Of a DNA stretch of 64,000 bases, positions 26,105 through 35,099 are shown in pieces. The stretch's first letter is position 1. Every line of letters begins with the position of its first letter. The notes below the pieces were generated by a model. The model was given only the letters and a program-made list of their open reading frames with translations. It was not told the origin of the DNA and ran no database searches. The stretch is from NCBI RefSeq assembly GCF_003865095.1, contig NZ_BHYK01000004.1, positions 143,631 through 207,630 on the forward strand, written 5' to 3'. Source of the DNA: Clostridium tagluense (GTDB lineage Bacteria > Bacillota > Clostridia > Clostridiales > Clostridiaceae). Made by a program: the position numbers and the translations under genes.

Positions 26105-27547
26105 CTACCCTTCTGATATTTTTCCAAATGATATCAAAATGCTTGTGCCATTATTTTCATGACTTACAGCCCATATTGTACCCTTGTGTCCCTCTACAAT
26201 TTGTTTTGCAATTGCAAGTCCAAGTCCACTTCCATTAGCTTCGCTTCTTGCAGCATCTGCTCTGTAAAATCTATCAAAGATCTTATTTACATCATTCTCA
26301 TCAATGCCACAACCGTTATCCCTTATCTCGATAATAATGCTAGAATTGGTTTCTCTAAGCATTATAGTAATTTCACCTTGCTCTTTATCCATATATTTAC
26401 GAGCATTATCAATAATATTCAGTATAACTCTCATCAATCTTTCTCTATCGATTTTAACGTATTTTGACCCTTTTAAATCATTTTTCAAGCAGATTTTTAT
26501 ATTAGATTTTTCAAGTTCTATAGAACTTTCATTAATACAGTAATTAAAATAATCTATAATATCTGTTTTTTCAAAGTTAAAAGGAAGCTGACTTAAATCC
26601 AATTTGGAATATAAAAGTAAATCATCAATCATAACATCCATTTGTTCTGCCTTTGAATAAACAGTTTTTAAGTAGCGCTCTACCTTTTCAGGAGTATTTG
26701 CTACACCATCTAACACACCTTTAACATAACCTTTTATTGAAGTTATTGGGGTTTTAAGATCATGGGATATACTAGAAACTAGCATCGTCCTATTATCGTC
26801 GTACTTCTTTTTCAAACGAATAGAATCCTTAAGTTGTATTCTCATCTTTTCAAAATCAGCACATAACTCCACAATTTCTTTATCTCCAACTTCAATTATT
26901 TCTAGTTCTAAATCACCTTTACTAATTTCCCCCACTGCCGTTTTTAAAAGTGATAGGGGCTTTATTATTCTTTTTGAAAGTAGATAGGACATAAACATGT
27001 TAACCCCTATAAACGTCATAATAAATACCACAAGGGTAAATATAATAAATTTTTCAAAGGTATTTGAATAATCTAGAATTGGTGCCAATAAAATGGCATG
27101 GCCTAGAGCTTCATCTTTAAACCTAAGTGTTGCTACTTCCACCATATAAGCTTTAGTACCAATTATGACTTGTTTTTTTTGAGATTTACTTTCAGCTTCT
27201 AATAAACATTTTTCTATATCAATTTTATTTATATCCTTTGATGCAAAAACAACAATATTGTTTTTAAGGATTATAAGGTCTCCATCTATATTTGATAACT
27301 TCTGGTACAAATACTTTTGAAACTTAGAATCCTCTATATCCTCAGAATTTTGTTTCCATATAGCACTGCTAGTATGGGATAACTCCGTTTTTATAAGTAT
27401 GAATTTTTTAAAATTATCATAACTTACGTCTTTGTTAAAAACTGTTGAGGCAGCAAAAATAAATAGAAACGCCGCTATAATTGTAAGGACAAAAGGAATT
27501 ACTATAGTTATAGTATTGGAGACAATTAACCGTTTTTTTATATTCAT
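26105..27547 (-). CDS. Membrane histidine kinase
   Basis: 480 residues: two membrane helices (about 10-35 and 165-190) enclosing an extracellular sensor of about 130 residues, then HAMP, HisKA with the phospho-accepting His in 'SSISHDLKTP' (about 261) and an HATPase domain with N box 'NIIDNARKY' and G box 'GSGLGLAIA'. Signal unknown. The large extracellular loop distinguishes it from the short BceS-type kinases that rely on their transporter for sensing. It pairs with the adjacent response regulator. Confidence 0.95.
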   Translation of the reverse strand: MNIKKRLIVSNTITIVIPFVLTIIAAFLFIFAASTVFNKDVSYDNFKKFILIKTELSHTSSAIWKQNSEDIEDSKFQKYLYQKLSNIDGDLIILKNNIVVFASKDINKIDIEKCLLEAESKSQKKQVIIGTKAYMVEVATLRFKDEALGHAILLAPILDYSNTFEKFIIFTLVVFIMTFIGVNMFMSYLLSKRIIKPLSLLKTAVGEISKGDLELEIIEVGDKEIVELCADFEKMRIQLKDSIRLKKKYDDNRTMLVSSISHDLKTPITSIKGYVKGVLDGVANTPEKVERYLKTVYSKAEQMDVMIDDLLLYSKLDLSQLPFNFEKTDIIDYFNYCINESSIELEKSNIKICLKNDLKGSKYVKIDRERLMRVILNIIDNARKYMDKEQGEITIMLRETNSSIIIEIRDNGCGIDENDVNKIFDRFYRADAARSEANGSGLGLAIAKQIVEGHKGTIWAVSHENNGTSILISFGKISEG

Positions 27548-27590
27548 TTTTTCACCTCAAAAATCCACTAAATTAACTTAACAGCTACTT

Positions 27591-28343
27591 TTAAAATTCT
27601 TTTTTATCAAATAAATAATATCCTGCTGTAAAAAATATTATACCATAACTAAGCATCATCATAAACTGAAGAAAAATTTTAATAGTGGGGATAGTATCCA
27701 TGTTATATAGCGTATACCAGTTCGTCATAGACGTAATAAATATACCAGCATATCTGTAAAATATAACTCCTAGTCCTTTAAATGTAACAAAAGCAAAAAT
27801 AGATAGGAAAAATACGCCTATTCCACTTCTAATTATATTGGTGAAAAACGCAATTATTATTGATAGAATCACCATAGGTATTAGTGTTACAGTATAAGAA
27901 ATTATAATTTTAAAAACACTTCCTAAAGTAAAGGAATTTGAATTAAAAAGACAACCAGCCAGTATTGAAAAAATCATTACGAATAAAAGATTCGCAAGTA
28001 TAAATAGCATAATTGCAGTTAGCTTGGCTACATAAAACTTTAATCTTGAAATAGGCCTTGTAAGTGCTATTTTCATAGTATTGTGTGAAAATTCTCCTGA
28101 AAAACTTTCTATGGTAACAAGAGCAGTAAATAGCGGCAGAATAGTGTTTACCACTACAGCAAGTACAAGTATAGGAAATTCCATGCTAGAAACCCCACGC
28201 ACCCCGAAACCCGTTCTTAATGCAACCATAGATAGCTGCCCTATTATTATGAAAATAAGTGATATAATCACTGCAACTAAAACTTTTTTTCTTTTATATA
28301 ATTTTTCAATTTCATTTGTTAAAGCAGCTTTAAATTCTACCAT
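27591..28343 (-). CDS. ABC-2-type transporter permease
   Basis: 250 residues with six hydrophobic helices, no ATPase motifs and the ABC-2 layout: a short cytoplasmic start, a first helix near residue 20, and a long loop before the second ('TIESFSGEFSHNTMKIALTRP', about 65-85, trimmed from the coupling region). It overlaps the ATPase gene by 14 bases, so the two are translationally coupled. Such pairs next to two-component systems often export peptides or confer antimicrobial-peptide resistance; that is inference. RBS GAGGTAGAAAG. Confidence 0.88.
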   Translation of the reverse strand: MVEFKAALTNEIEKLYKRKKVLVAVIISLIFIIIGQLSMVALRTGFGVRGVSSMEFPILVLAVVVNTILPLFTALVTIESFSGEFSHNTMKIALTRPISRLKFYVAKLTAIMLFILANLLFVMIFSILAGCLFNSNSFTLGSVFKIIISYTVTLIPMVILSIIIAFFTNIIRSGIGVFFLSIFAFVTFKGLGVIFYRYAGIFITSMTNWYTLYNMDTIPTIKIFLQFMMMLSYGIIFFTAGYYLFDKKEF

Positions 28344-29055
28344 TTCTTTCTACCTCGCTAACAAAATAATTTTCAAGGGAAGCATAGTTGTTTAGTATAT
28401 TTTTCATAGTATCTACATTAAGCATTCGTCCATTGTATAATACACCAATATGAGTACAAGTAAGTTCAACATCATGGATAAGGTGGCTTGAAATAAAAAA
28501 TGTAGCATTTTCTTTTTCTACTAGGCTTTTTATTATATTTCTCATAGAAATCATCCCTTCAACATCAAGTCCATTTAAGGGTTCATCTAAAATAATCACT
28601 TCAGGTCTTGATAAAATTGCAGCTGCAATTCCTAGTCTTTGTTTCATTCCAAGAGAAAATTTTCTTGGTTTCTCGTTTTTGTATTTTAAAAGTCCTGTAA
28701 GCTCTAAAACTTCATTTATTCTCTCATCATCAACATTTTTATAATACCTGGAAATTTGTTTTAAATTTTCATATGCAGTTAAATATAGATAGGATTCTGC
28801 AGTTTCTATAATGCAACCTACTTTTCCCATAGCCTTCTGATATTCCTCCACAATGCTGTGCCCTAAAATTTTAACATCTCCACTGTCTGGTTTTATAAGA
28901 CCAGTCATGACTTTCATAGCAGTAGTCTTACCTGCACCATTTGGTCCTAAAAACCCAAATATTTCGCCTTTATGTATATCTAGATTAATATCTGTTATAC
29001 CTCTTCCGTTTTTATATACCTTGGAAAGGTTTTTAATTTCAATAATTTTTTCCAT
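28330..29055 (-). CDS. ABC transporter ATP-binding protein
   Basis: 241 residues with a full nucleotide-binding domain: Walker A GPNGAGKTT (37-45), signature SLGMKQR (134-140), Walker B VIILDEP (153-159) and the switch His in 'ISSHLIHD'. It powers the permease encoded by the overlapping next gene. The family is the DrrA/CcmA/lantibiotic-type exporters. Upstream lies a secreted protein gene, 165 bases away, which may belong to the same transcript. Confidence 0.94.
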   Translation of the reverse strand: MEKIIEIKNLSKVYKNGRGITDINLDIHKGEIFGFLGPNGAGKTTAMKVMTGLIKPDSGDVKILGHSIVEEYQKAMGKVGCIIETAESYLYLTAYENLKQISRYYKNVDDERINEVLELTGLLKYKNEKPRKFSLGMKQRLGIAAAILSRPEVIILDEPLNGLDVEGMISMRNIIKSLVEKENATFFISSHLIHDVELTCTHIGVLYNGRMLNVDTMKNILNNYASLENYFVSEVERNGRI

Positions 29056-29220
29056 TGTGCACCCCCAATTTACTTTGATAAGTTTTGTTATTATAGATTT
29101 AAAATCACATTAATCACCATATAATAAAAATAAAATTATAAGCTGGGGACCCCTACCATATTTTGTTTTAGAGTCCCCTACCCATAATACCATTAAATCA
29201 TCTTCTGCCAAGCTTCAATA

Positions 29221-30456
29221 TTAGTTGAATACTTTACTATATTGATCATCGTTAATTATATTTCTGCTTATGTTATCAGCTATGTTAAAGTATATTTTTG
29301 CTGAACCTTGGATAATAGATATATTACCTTTTATGCTTTTATTTGAAGATCCTTCTGCAATAACTGCTCCATTAAACTGATCTTTTTCGAATTTTGCATC
29401 AAACTTAAAGTCCTTTTTATCCTTTGCGTATTCTTCATATCCCTTTGCATATTCTTCATAATGTCTTCCACTAATGCTCTTTTCGTTTACTGCGGTAACA
29501 TCTATAAATCTTTCACCTATTTTTACGAATTTAGCATCCTTCTCCATTAGAATATCTGATTTGTATTTTCCTATATATTTTTCAGGATTAGATAACTTAC
29601 TATGATCTTGCTGTATATTTTTTTCTACTTTCTTACCAGTAAGATCTGGACTGCTAACCTTAGTTGAGTTAATACCCGTCATCTTTACTAATAGTTCGAA
29701 GGTTAATTTATGATCTTTACCACTGTCATCTTTACCTGAAATCACTCCACTGCCAAGAACATTTTGAATTAATCCCTCTTTAGTTGTTACCATATTACCT
29801 TTAACTTCTTTTACAAATACATCCTTTGTTATTCTAGGAATATTTTGCTCATTATTAGAACCAAATTCGTTCTTAGATTGAAAAGATACCACTGCATTAA
29901 TAAGTGCTGGTATTTGAGCTTCACTTAAAGAACCAGATAAAGTCTTAGTTCCATCTGAATTTTCGGCAACTACCACTGCATCTTTTAAATTACCTACAAG
30001 AGCATCTGCAATTTTCTCCATATCATCAGCTCTTTTTTCTTTAAAAGGGTTTTTAGAAGCTCCAATTTCCCGAGGACTTGTATATTCAGTTGCATAATAA
30101 ATATTTTTTTCACTGTCTTTACTTATAAAACCTTTTTTATCATAATAATTATAATTTCCACTCTTTTTTGAACCCTCTACCATATTTGATACACTTTCCT
30201 TAGCTCCCTTTGATACATCAACTTTATCAAGAGAATTACCAGAATAAATAACTGTACCATTATCCTTTAAACTAAATGACATATCCGTGGTGTAGCTTGA
30301 AAGTTTAGTTGTACAACTTTCTGCTGTATATTTTACAGAATCTTTAAGCTGATCATACCCACTTTTAGATAATACTTGAGCAATAGCTGTAGTTGTAAAC
30401 ATTACCGTACCTAGAGCAAAACTTATGATTGTTGTTGTTGTTTTATTTAATTTCAT
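29221..30456 (-). CDS. Secreted protein of unknown function
   Basis: 411 residues. The N-terminus has a signal peptide (Lys3/Lys5, hydrophobic 8-24, probable cleavage after 'AIA' near residue 26) and no lipobox Cys, so release or loose wall attachment is expected. The mature part is rich in Lys, Ser, Asp and beta-strand-like sequence and contains a short internal duplication 'YEEYAKGYEEYAKDK' (about residue 330). I recognise no domain. It lies upstream of, and in the same direction as, the ABC transporter and two-component genes and may be a sensor or target of that system. RBS AAAAAGGGG. Confidence 0.75.
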   Translation of the reverse strand: MKLNKTTTTIISFALGTVMFTTTAIAQVLSKSGYDQLKDSVKYTAESCTTKLSSYTTDMSFSLKDNGTVIYSGNSLDKVDVSKGAKESVSNMVEGSKKSGNYNYYDKKGFISKDSEKNIYYATEYTSPREIGASKNPFKEKRADDMEKIADALVGNLKDAVVVAENSDGTKTLSGSLSEAQIPALINAVVSFQSKNEFGSNNEQNIPRITKDVFVKEVKGNMVTTKEGLIQNVLGSGVISGKDDSGKDHKLTFELLVKMTGINSTKVSSPDLTGKKVEKNIQQDHSKLSNPEKYIGKYKSDILMEKDAKFVKIGERFIDVTAVNEKSISGRHYEEYAKGYEEYAKDKKDFKFDAKFEKDQFNGAVIAEGSSNKSIKGNISIIQGSAKIYFNIADNISRNIINDDQYSKVFN

Positions 30457-30495
30457 TTTATAGAATCCCCTTTTTATTTAAATTTGCTTTATAAC

Positions 30496-30510
30496 ATGAA
30501 AGCCTTTCAT
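30496..30510. promoter_or_regulatory. Perfect palindrome in the leader of the secreted protein gene
   Basis: ATGAAAG-C-CTTTCAT, about 40 bases upstream of the start codon and downstream of the predicted promoter. A candidate operator, perhaps for the linked response regulator. Confidence 0.4.
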
Positions 30511-30562
30511 AATTCTATTTTAAAGTACATGTCTCTACTTTCTATAAACAAATTATAAACAA

Positions 30563-30591
30563 AGTATAAACTTTGTTCCTCTTTATAGCAA
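30563..30591 (-). promoter_or_regulatory. Putative promoter of the secreted protein/ABC/two-component cluster
   Basis: Minus strand TTGCTA (30591-30586), a 17-base spacer and TATACT (30568-30563), giving a leader of about 100 bases. Confidence 0.55.
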
Positions 30592-30656
30592 ACCCGCTAT
30601 ATTTTATTGCATTAGATTGAGTTATTCTATAGCTTTAGAGGCATTTTAGAATATAA

Positions 30657-30699
30657 AAAAACAGCCTGAGAAAGCGTAAACTTTTTATTAGGCTGTTTT
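30657..30699 (-). terminator. Terminator of proC
   Basis: AAAACAGCCT (30657-30666) pairs with AGGCTGTTTT (30690-30699); on the minus strand a T run follows. It lies just after the proC stop codon. Confidence 0.8.
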
Positions 30700-30709
30700 A
30701 CAATTAAGA

Positions 30710-31519
30710 TTATTTTTTACCCATTTTAATTGCCTTTTCTGTGCAACTTTCCATAGCTGAAATTACTGAGCCCCTAAAATTATTTTTCTCTAAGGTATAT
30801 ACTGCTTCTATAGTAGTTCCTCCTGGTGAACATACATTGTCTTTAAGCTTTCCTGGGTGTTCTCCCGTTTCAAGAACCATTTTAGCTGCTCCTAGAACTG
30901 CTTGAGCTGCCATTCTATAAGCCTTATCTCTTGGCATTCCTTGAAGTACAGCACCATCTCCTAAGGCTTCAATAAACATATACACATAAGCAGGTGATGA
31001 ACCACTTACCGCTGGAACTATCTCAATAAGATTTTCCTCTAATATTTCTACCTTACCAAAGCTTTCAAAAATACTTACTACATCTTGCAATTCTTCTTTA
31101 GTTATATTTTTATTAGCACACAGTGCACTCATTCCTTCGCCTACAAGTGCTGGAGTATTCGGCATAGTTCTTATAACTTTTGCGCAGTCTCCTAATGCGC
31201 CGCTCATACCCGCAAGCGTTATCCCCGCAGCTATAGTTACTATAACTACAGCCTTCTTTAAATATGGTTTTATTTCATGGATAACCTCAAAATATTTATA
31301 AGGCTTTACAGCTAATATTAATATATCAGAAAACTTCGCAACTTCCACATTATCCTTAGTTACTAAAATATTATATTCTTCTTTTACCTTATTTAAACTC
31401 CTATCTGATGGATTACTCCCTATTACTTTTTTACTAGAAACTAAATCAGATTTTACTATTCCACCTATCATAGCTTGTGCCATATTACCGCAACCTATAA
31501 ATCCTATTGTTTTATCCAT
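30710..31519 (-). CDS. proC: Pyrroline-5-carboxylate reductase
   Basis: 269 residues. The N-terminal Rossmann motif 'GFIGCGNMAQAMI' (6-18) binds NAD(P)H. The C-terminal dimer domain carries the family signature 'DNVCSPGGTTIEAV' (about 225-238). It catalyses the last step of proline synthesis, P5C to proline, in the cytoplasm. RBS TAGGAGGAAATG. Monocistronic, with its own terminator. Confidence 0.96.
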   Translation of the reverse strand: MDKTIGFIGCGNMAQAMIGGIVKSDLVSSKKVIGSNPSDRSLNKVKEEYNILVTKDNVEVAKFSDILILAVKPYKYFEVIHEIKPYLKKAVVIVTIAAGITLAGMSGALGDCAKVIRTMPNTPALVGEGMSALCANKNITKEELQDVVSIFESFGKVEILEENLIEIVPAVSGSSPAYVYMFIEALGDGAVLQGMPRDKAYRMAAQAVLGAAKMVLETGEHPGKLKDNVCSPGGTTIEAVYTLEKNNFRGSVISAMESCTEKAIKMGKK

Positions 31520-31697
31520 ATTAACATTTCCTCCTAAGTAACTTTTTTAAATATTACTAATTATATCATTTTAAAATACATTTTTCTCGAATACATTTCA
31601 TGATTTTGGTTATATTATTATTGAACAGATTTATTAGAAAGTGTAAATCAATTAACAATTGTTTTTTACGCTTAAACAATACAAGGAGGGTTATACA

Positions 31698-31844
31698 ATG
31701 TCACATAAAGACAACAAAAATAGCAAAGATAATAAAAAGGCTAATCCAAAAACAAAACAAGAATTATCTAAAATGAGAATGGAAACTGCAAATGAAATAG
31801 GCGTTTCTAAAGAATCTAAGAAATTAGGAAAAGAAACAGAATAG
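31698..31844 (+). CDS. Short alpha/beta-type SASP-like spore protein
   Basis: 48 residues from ATG 31698 (AAGGAGGG upstream). The Lys/Asn-rich first half is followed by 'ELSKMRMETANEIGV', which resembles the first conserved helix and protease-recognition region of alpha/beta small acid-soluble spore proteins ('L.KFK.EVANELGV'). The second conserved half of that family (Gly-Gly-Met-Val region) is missing. It could be a diverged spore protein made in the forespore, or simply a small basic protein. Terminated by a strong hairpin. Confidence 0.6.
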   Translation: MSHKDNKNSKDNKKANPKTKQELSKMRMETANEIGVSKESKKLGKETE

Positions 31845-31893
31845 TATTCCCAACAGCTTGCCTTTTGAGCTTCAATTTTAGTGAAATATAAAT

Positions 31894-31934
31894 AAAAACA
31901 ACATTAATATAAAAAAATATTAATGTTGTTTTTA
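31894..31934. terminator. Terminator of the SASP-like gene
   Basis: AAAAACAACATTAATAT pairs with ATATTAATGTTGTTTTT; 17-base stem with an A-rich loop, usable in both directions. Confidence 0.8.
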
Positions 31935-32061
31935 TGTTTTATAAATCAAAATGAAGCCGTCGTAATAAGACGTCTCCCTTTTACCTTATTTATATAAATT
32001 TCTTTTAATATATTAAATGAAATTATAATTGCAATTTTATTCCCCACAATATAGTTTAGCC

Positions 32062-32943
32062 CTATCTTTCATCGGCTATAAAATATAATCCTAATATTTC
32101 TGGTCCTGTATGAGACCCTATGGCTGTACCCACATAATTTAAAATAACATCTTTAACATTTCCATTCTCACGAACCAATGCCTCAAGAGTTAATGCATCA
32201 GAAAGACAATCCCCATGACTTATGGCAATAACTTGCAATACATTTGGGTCTGTTCTTTCTTTGAATTTTTCAGCTAGGGTATGTATTGCCTTTTTTCTTC
32301 CTCTACATTTAGAAAAAGGAGTAAGTAGTCCTTCGTTGTCAATAAACAAAACAGGTTTTATATTCAACAATGTACCAACGGTTGCAGCTGAACTTGATAT
32401 TCTCCCACCTCTTTTTAAATGGTTTAAATCATTAACTGTAAACCAATGGTTAATCTTAAGTTTATTTGCCTCAAGCCAGGTAACTATTTCATCTTTCGAA
32501 CTTCCTTTTTTTAACATCTCGTAGGCATAATGAACTAAAAGTCCTTGCCCAAGGCTTGCACATTTACTATCAACTATGCTTATATCTGCCTCTGGGAAGT
32601 CTTCAAGTATAGTTTCTCTTGCTAGATTTGCACTATTTATAGTTCCTGATATTCCAGAAGACATAACAATATATATGATAGATTTTTTTTTCTTAACATA
32701 CTTTTTAAAAACCTCTACATACTTTTGGCTATTTATCTGTGAGGTCGTTGGCATTTCTCCTTGCCTTAAAGCATCATAAAAGTCCTTACGAATAAATTTT
32801 TTTCCAAAGTCATCCTCTATCGCCTCACCTTTAAAATTGCATACTAACCCTATGGGTACTATATTATCTTGTCCAATATAATCTAAAGGTAAATCGCATC
32901 CTGAATCTATTACTAAAATTGTCTCACTATGTTTTTTACTCAT
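32062..32943 (-). CDS. DegV family fatty-acid-binding protein
   Basis: 293 residues of DegV type: opening 'ILVIDSGCDLP', then 'PTTSQINSQKYVEVF', 'SSGISGTINSA' and 'LNHLKRGGRISSSAA'. DegV proteins bind a fatty acid; many are FakB subunits that hand exogenous fatty acids to the kinase FakA for phosphorylation. A FakB role is supported by its place next to the fatty acid synthesis cluster, but no fakA is in the window. RBS AAGGGGAATTG. Confidence 0.9.
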   Translation of the reverse strand: MSKKHSETILVIDSGCDLPLDYIGQDNIVPIGLVCNFKGEAIEDDFGKKFIRKDFYDALRQGEMPTTSQINSQKYVEVFKKYVKKKKSIIYIVMSSGISGTINSANLARETILEDFPEADISIVDSKCASLGQGLLVHYAYEMLKKGSSKDEIVTWLEANKLKINHWFTVNDLNHLKRGGRISSSAATVGTLLNIKPVLFIDNEGLLTPFSKCRGRKKAIHTLAEKFKERTDPNVLQVIAISHGDCLSDALTLEALVRENGNVKDVILNYVGTAIGSHTGPEILGLYFIADER

Positions 32944-33020
32944 AACTCAATTCCCCTTTGCCCTTCTGCTAAATATTATTCTCATCTTCTATTATGTATG
33001 ATTTATACATACACTTCAAT

Positions 33021-33053
33021 ACAAAAAAAAAGAAAAGTATATATACTTTTCTT
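33021..33053 (-). terminator. Terminator of the fatty acid synthesis operon
   Basis: On the minus strand AAGAAAAGTATATATACTTTTCTT, a perfect palindrome, followed by a run of nine T residues; about 45 bases after accA. Confidence 0.88.
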
Positions 33054-33099
33054 AAACACAGCAAAATTAAACACATTAATGACCTTATGAGCCTATGGT

Positions 33100-34050
33100 T
33101 TATTCTACTACCTTGCCAATCTTTCTAAATTTATAATATCTTTTGGTAAGTAATGATTCTATAGGTTCCGCTGTTAATCTATTAATTGATTCCTCTAAAT
33201 TACGCTTAATACTTAATGCCATCTCATCTACATTAGTATGCGCGCCCCCTAGTGGCTCTTTTATAATTCTATCTATTATTCCAAAATTAATTAAATCTTG
33301 AGCTGTTATTTTCATTGCATTAGCAGCTTCACGCGCAAGCCTTGCATCTTTAAATAATATAGAAGCAAAACCCTCTGGTGATAAAATAGAATAAATTGCA
33401 TGCTCAAGCATCCAAACCTCATCCGCTACCGCCAAGGCTAAAGCTCCACCACTTCCACCTTCTCCTATAACTATGGAGATTACTGGTGTTTTTAAATTTG
33501 ACATTTCCATAAGATTTCTAGCAATTGCTTCGCCTTGACCTCTTTCTTCTGCACCTAGTCCACAATATGCTCCTGGAGTATCTACAAGACAAATAACAGG
33601 TCTTTTAAACTTTTCTGCCTGTTTCATAAGCCTTAAAGCTTTTCTATATCCTTCTGGATTTGGCATTCCAAAGTTTCTCTTTATATTTTCCTTTGTGTTA
33701 TTTCCCTTTTGCTGAGCAATAACAGTTACAGCAATACCATTAATATATGCAATGCCACCTACAATAGCCGCATCGTCTCCATAATATCTATCTCCATGTA
33801 GTTCCATAAAATTTTCAAAAATTCTATTTATATAATCAAGTGCAGTAGGACGTTCCACAAGCCTTGCAATACTTACTTTATCCCAGGCAGTTAAATTTTT
33901 ATAGGCTTCCTTTTGCATATTATAGAGTTTAACTTCCATCTGTCTTATTTCTTTTTCTAAATCCATATTTTGCTCTGTTGCTAAATTTTTAAGTTCATCA
34001 ATTTTACTTTTAAGTTCATACATGTGCTTTTCAAAAGGCAAAGTTCCCAT
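33100..34050 (-). CDS. accA: Acetyl-CoA carboxylase carboxyltransferase alpha subunit
   Basis: 316 residues, crotonase-fold carboxyltransferase: '[15 protein letters not shown]', '[12 protein letters not shown]', '[15 protein letters not shown]' and '[15 protein letters not shown]'. With AccD it moves the carboxyl group from biotin on AccB to acetyl-CoA, making malonyl-CoA. Last gene of the fab/acc operon, 38 bases after accD. Length is normal for the family. Start ATG with GGAGGAGA upstream. Confidence 0.97.
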   Translation of the reverse strand: MGTLPFEKHMYELKSKIDELKNLATEQNMDLEKEIRQMEVKLYNMQKEAYKNLTAWDKVSIARLVERPTALDYINRIFENFMELHGDRYYGDDAAIVGGIAYINGIAVTVIAQQKGNNTKENIKRNFGMPNPEGYRKALRLMKQAEKFKRPVICLVDTPGAYCGLGAEERGQGEAIARNLMEMSNLKTPVISIVIGEGGSGGALALAVADEVWMLEHAIYSILSPEGFASILFKDARLAREAANAMKITAQDLINFGIIDRIIKEPLGGAHTNVDEMALSIKRNLEESINRLTAEPIESLLTKRYYKFRKIGKVVE

Positions 34051-34088
34051 AAAATCTCCTCCCCATGTGTTGCTTTTATCACTCTATA

Positions 34089-34949
34089 TTAGCTATGAAT
34101 TTTCAATATCTCAGTTAATGTATCCTTCATAGCTTTTCTATCCACCACCATATCTATAAAACCCTTTTGAAGCAAAAATTCAGCCCTCTGAAAGCCATCA
34201 GGCAATTTTTGCTTTATGGTTTGTTCAATAACTCGTTTGCCTGCAAAGCCTATTAGTGCATTGGGCTCAGCTATTATTATATCTCCAAGCATTGCAAAAC
34301 TTGCAGTAACTCCTCCGGTAGTGGGATCAGTAAGCACTGTTACATAAAGGCATCCTTTTTCATTATGTCTTGCAATAGCAGCACTAGTTTTAGCCATTTG
34401 CATTAATGAATATATACCTTCCTGCATCCTAGCCCCACCAGAAGCTGTAAATATAATAATTGGCTTTTTAGATTCTGTTGCGCTTTCAATAGCCCTTGTG
34501 ATTTTCTCTCCAACAACGCTACCCATGCTCCCCATCATAAAATTACTATCCATCACTGCAATTACAGTATCCTGACCATTTATCTTTCCTTCACCAGTTA
34601 TCACAGCTTCATTTAATAATGTTTTGTCTCTTAAATCTTGAAGTTTATCTTCATATCCTTCAAATTCTATAGGATTGCCTGAGATCATATCTTTATCATA
34701 TTCTATAAAAGTTTCACTATCTATAGTGTAATTTATTCTTTCTCTAGACCCAATTCTAAAATGTGTTCTACAATTTTCACAGGTCATTATACTACTTTCT
34801 AAATCCTTACTATAAAGGATCTTACCACAAGTCTCACATTTAACCCACATTCCGCTGGGTATATTAGGTTTTTTCTCGCCATCTTCATCTTCTAAATTTT
34901 TAACCTCGATATATCTACTCTTTTTAAATATACGTTTAAACTCAAACAT
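34089..34949 (-). CDS. accD: Acetyl-CoA carboxylase carboxyltransferase beta subunit
   Basis: 286 residues. An N-terminal zinc ribbon (C38-x2-C41...C57-x2-C60 by approximate count; 'KCETCGK' and 'TCENCRTHF') precedes the crotonase-fold domain with '[17 protein letters not shown]' and '[17 protein letters not shown]'. Partner of AccA in the carboxyltransferase half-reaction. It lies 150 bases after accC, in a gap with no obvious terminator. RBS AAAGGGGCAG. Confidence 0.97.
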   Translation of the reverse strand: MFEFKRIFKKSRYIEVKNLEDEDGEKKPNIPSGMWVKCETCGKILYSKDLESSIMTCENCRTHFRIGSRERINYTIDSETFIEYDKDMISGNPIEFEGYEDKLQDLRDKTLLNEAVITGEGKINGQDTVIAVMDSNFMMGSMGSVVGEKITRAIESATESKKPIIIFTASGGARMQEGIYSLMQMAKTSAAIARHNEKGCLYVTVLTDPTTGGVTASFAMLGDIIIAEPNALIGFAGKRVIEQTIKQKLPDGFQRAEFLLQKGFIDMVVDRKAMKDTLTEILKIHS

Positions 34950-35099
34950 ATAACTGCCCCTTTCTAAAAATATACCATCACTCAGCTTAGAATTGAGAGT
35001 TGTAATCTAACTTCCCTATATCAATTCTCCTATATTCTATACTCATTCTTCTAGTATAAAACTTTCAGGCAATAAATTCCAGTATATATTTAGCTACTT

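Noticed and set aside
29144-29180. Terminator between the secreted protein gene and the ABC operon
   Set aside because: The GGGGAC/GTCCCC pairing is only 6 bp with a long loop and no T run, so it was not listed as a terminator.
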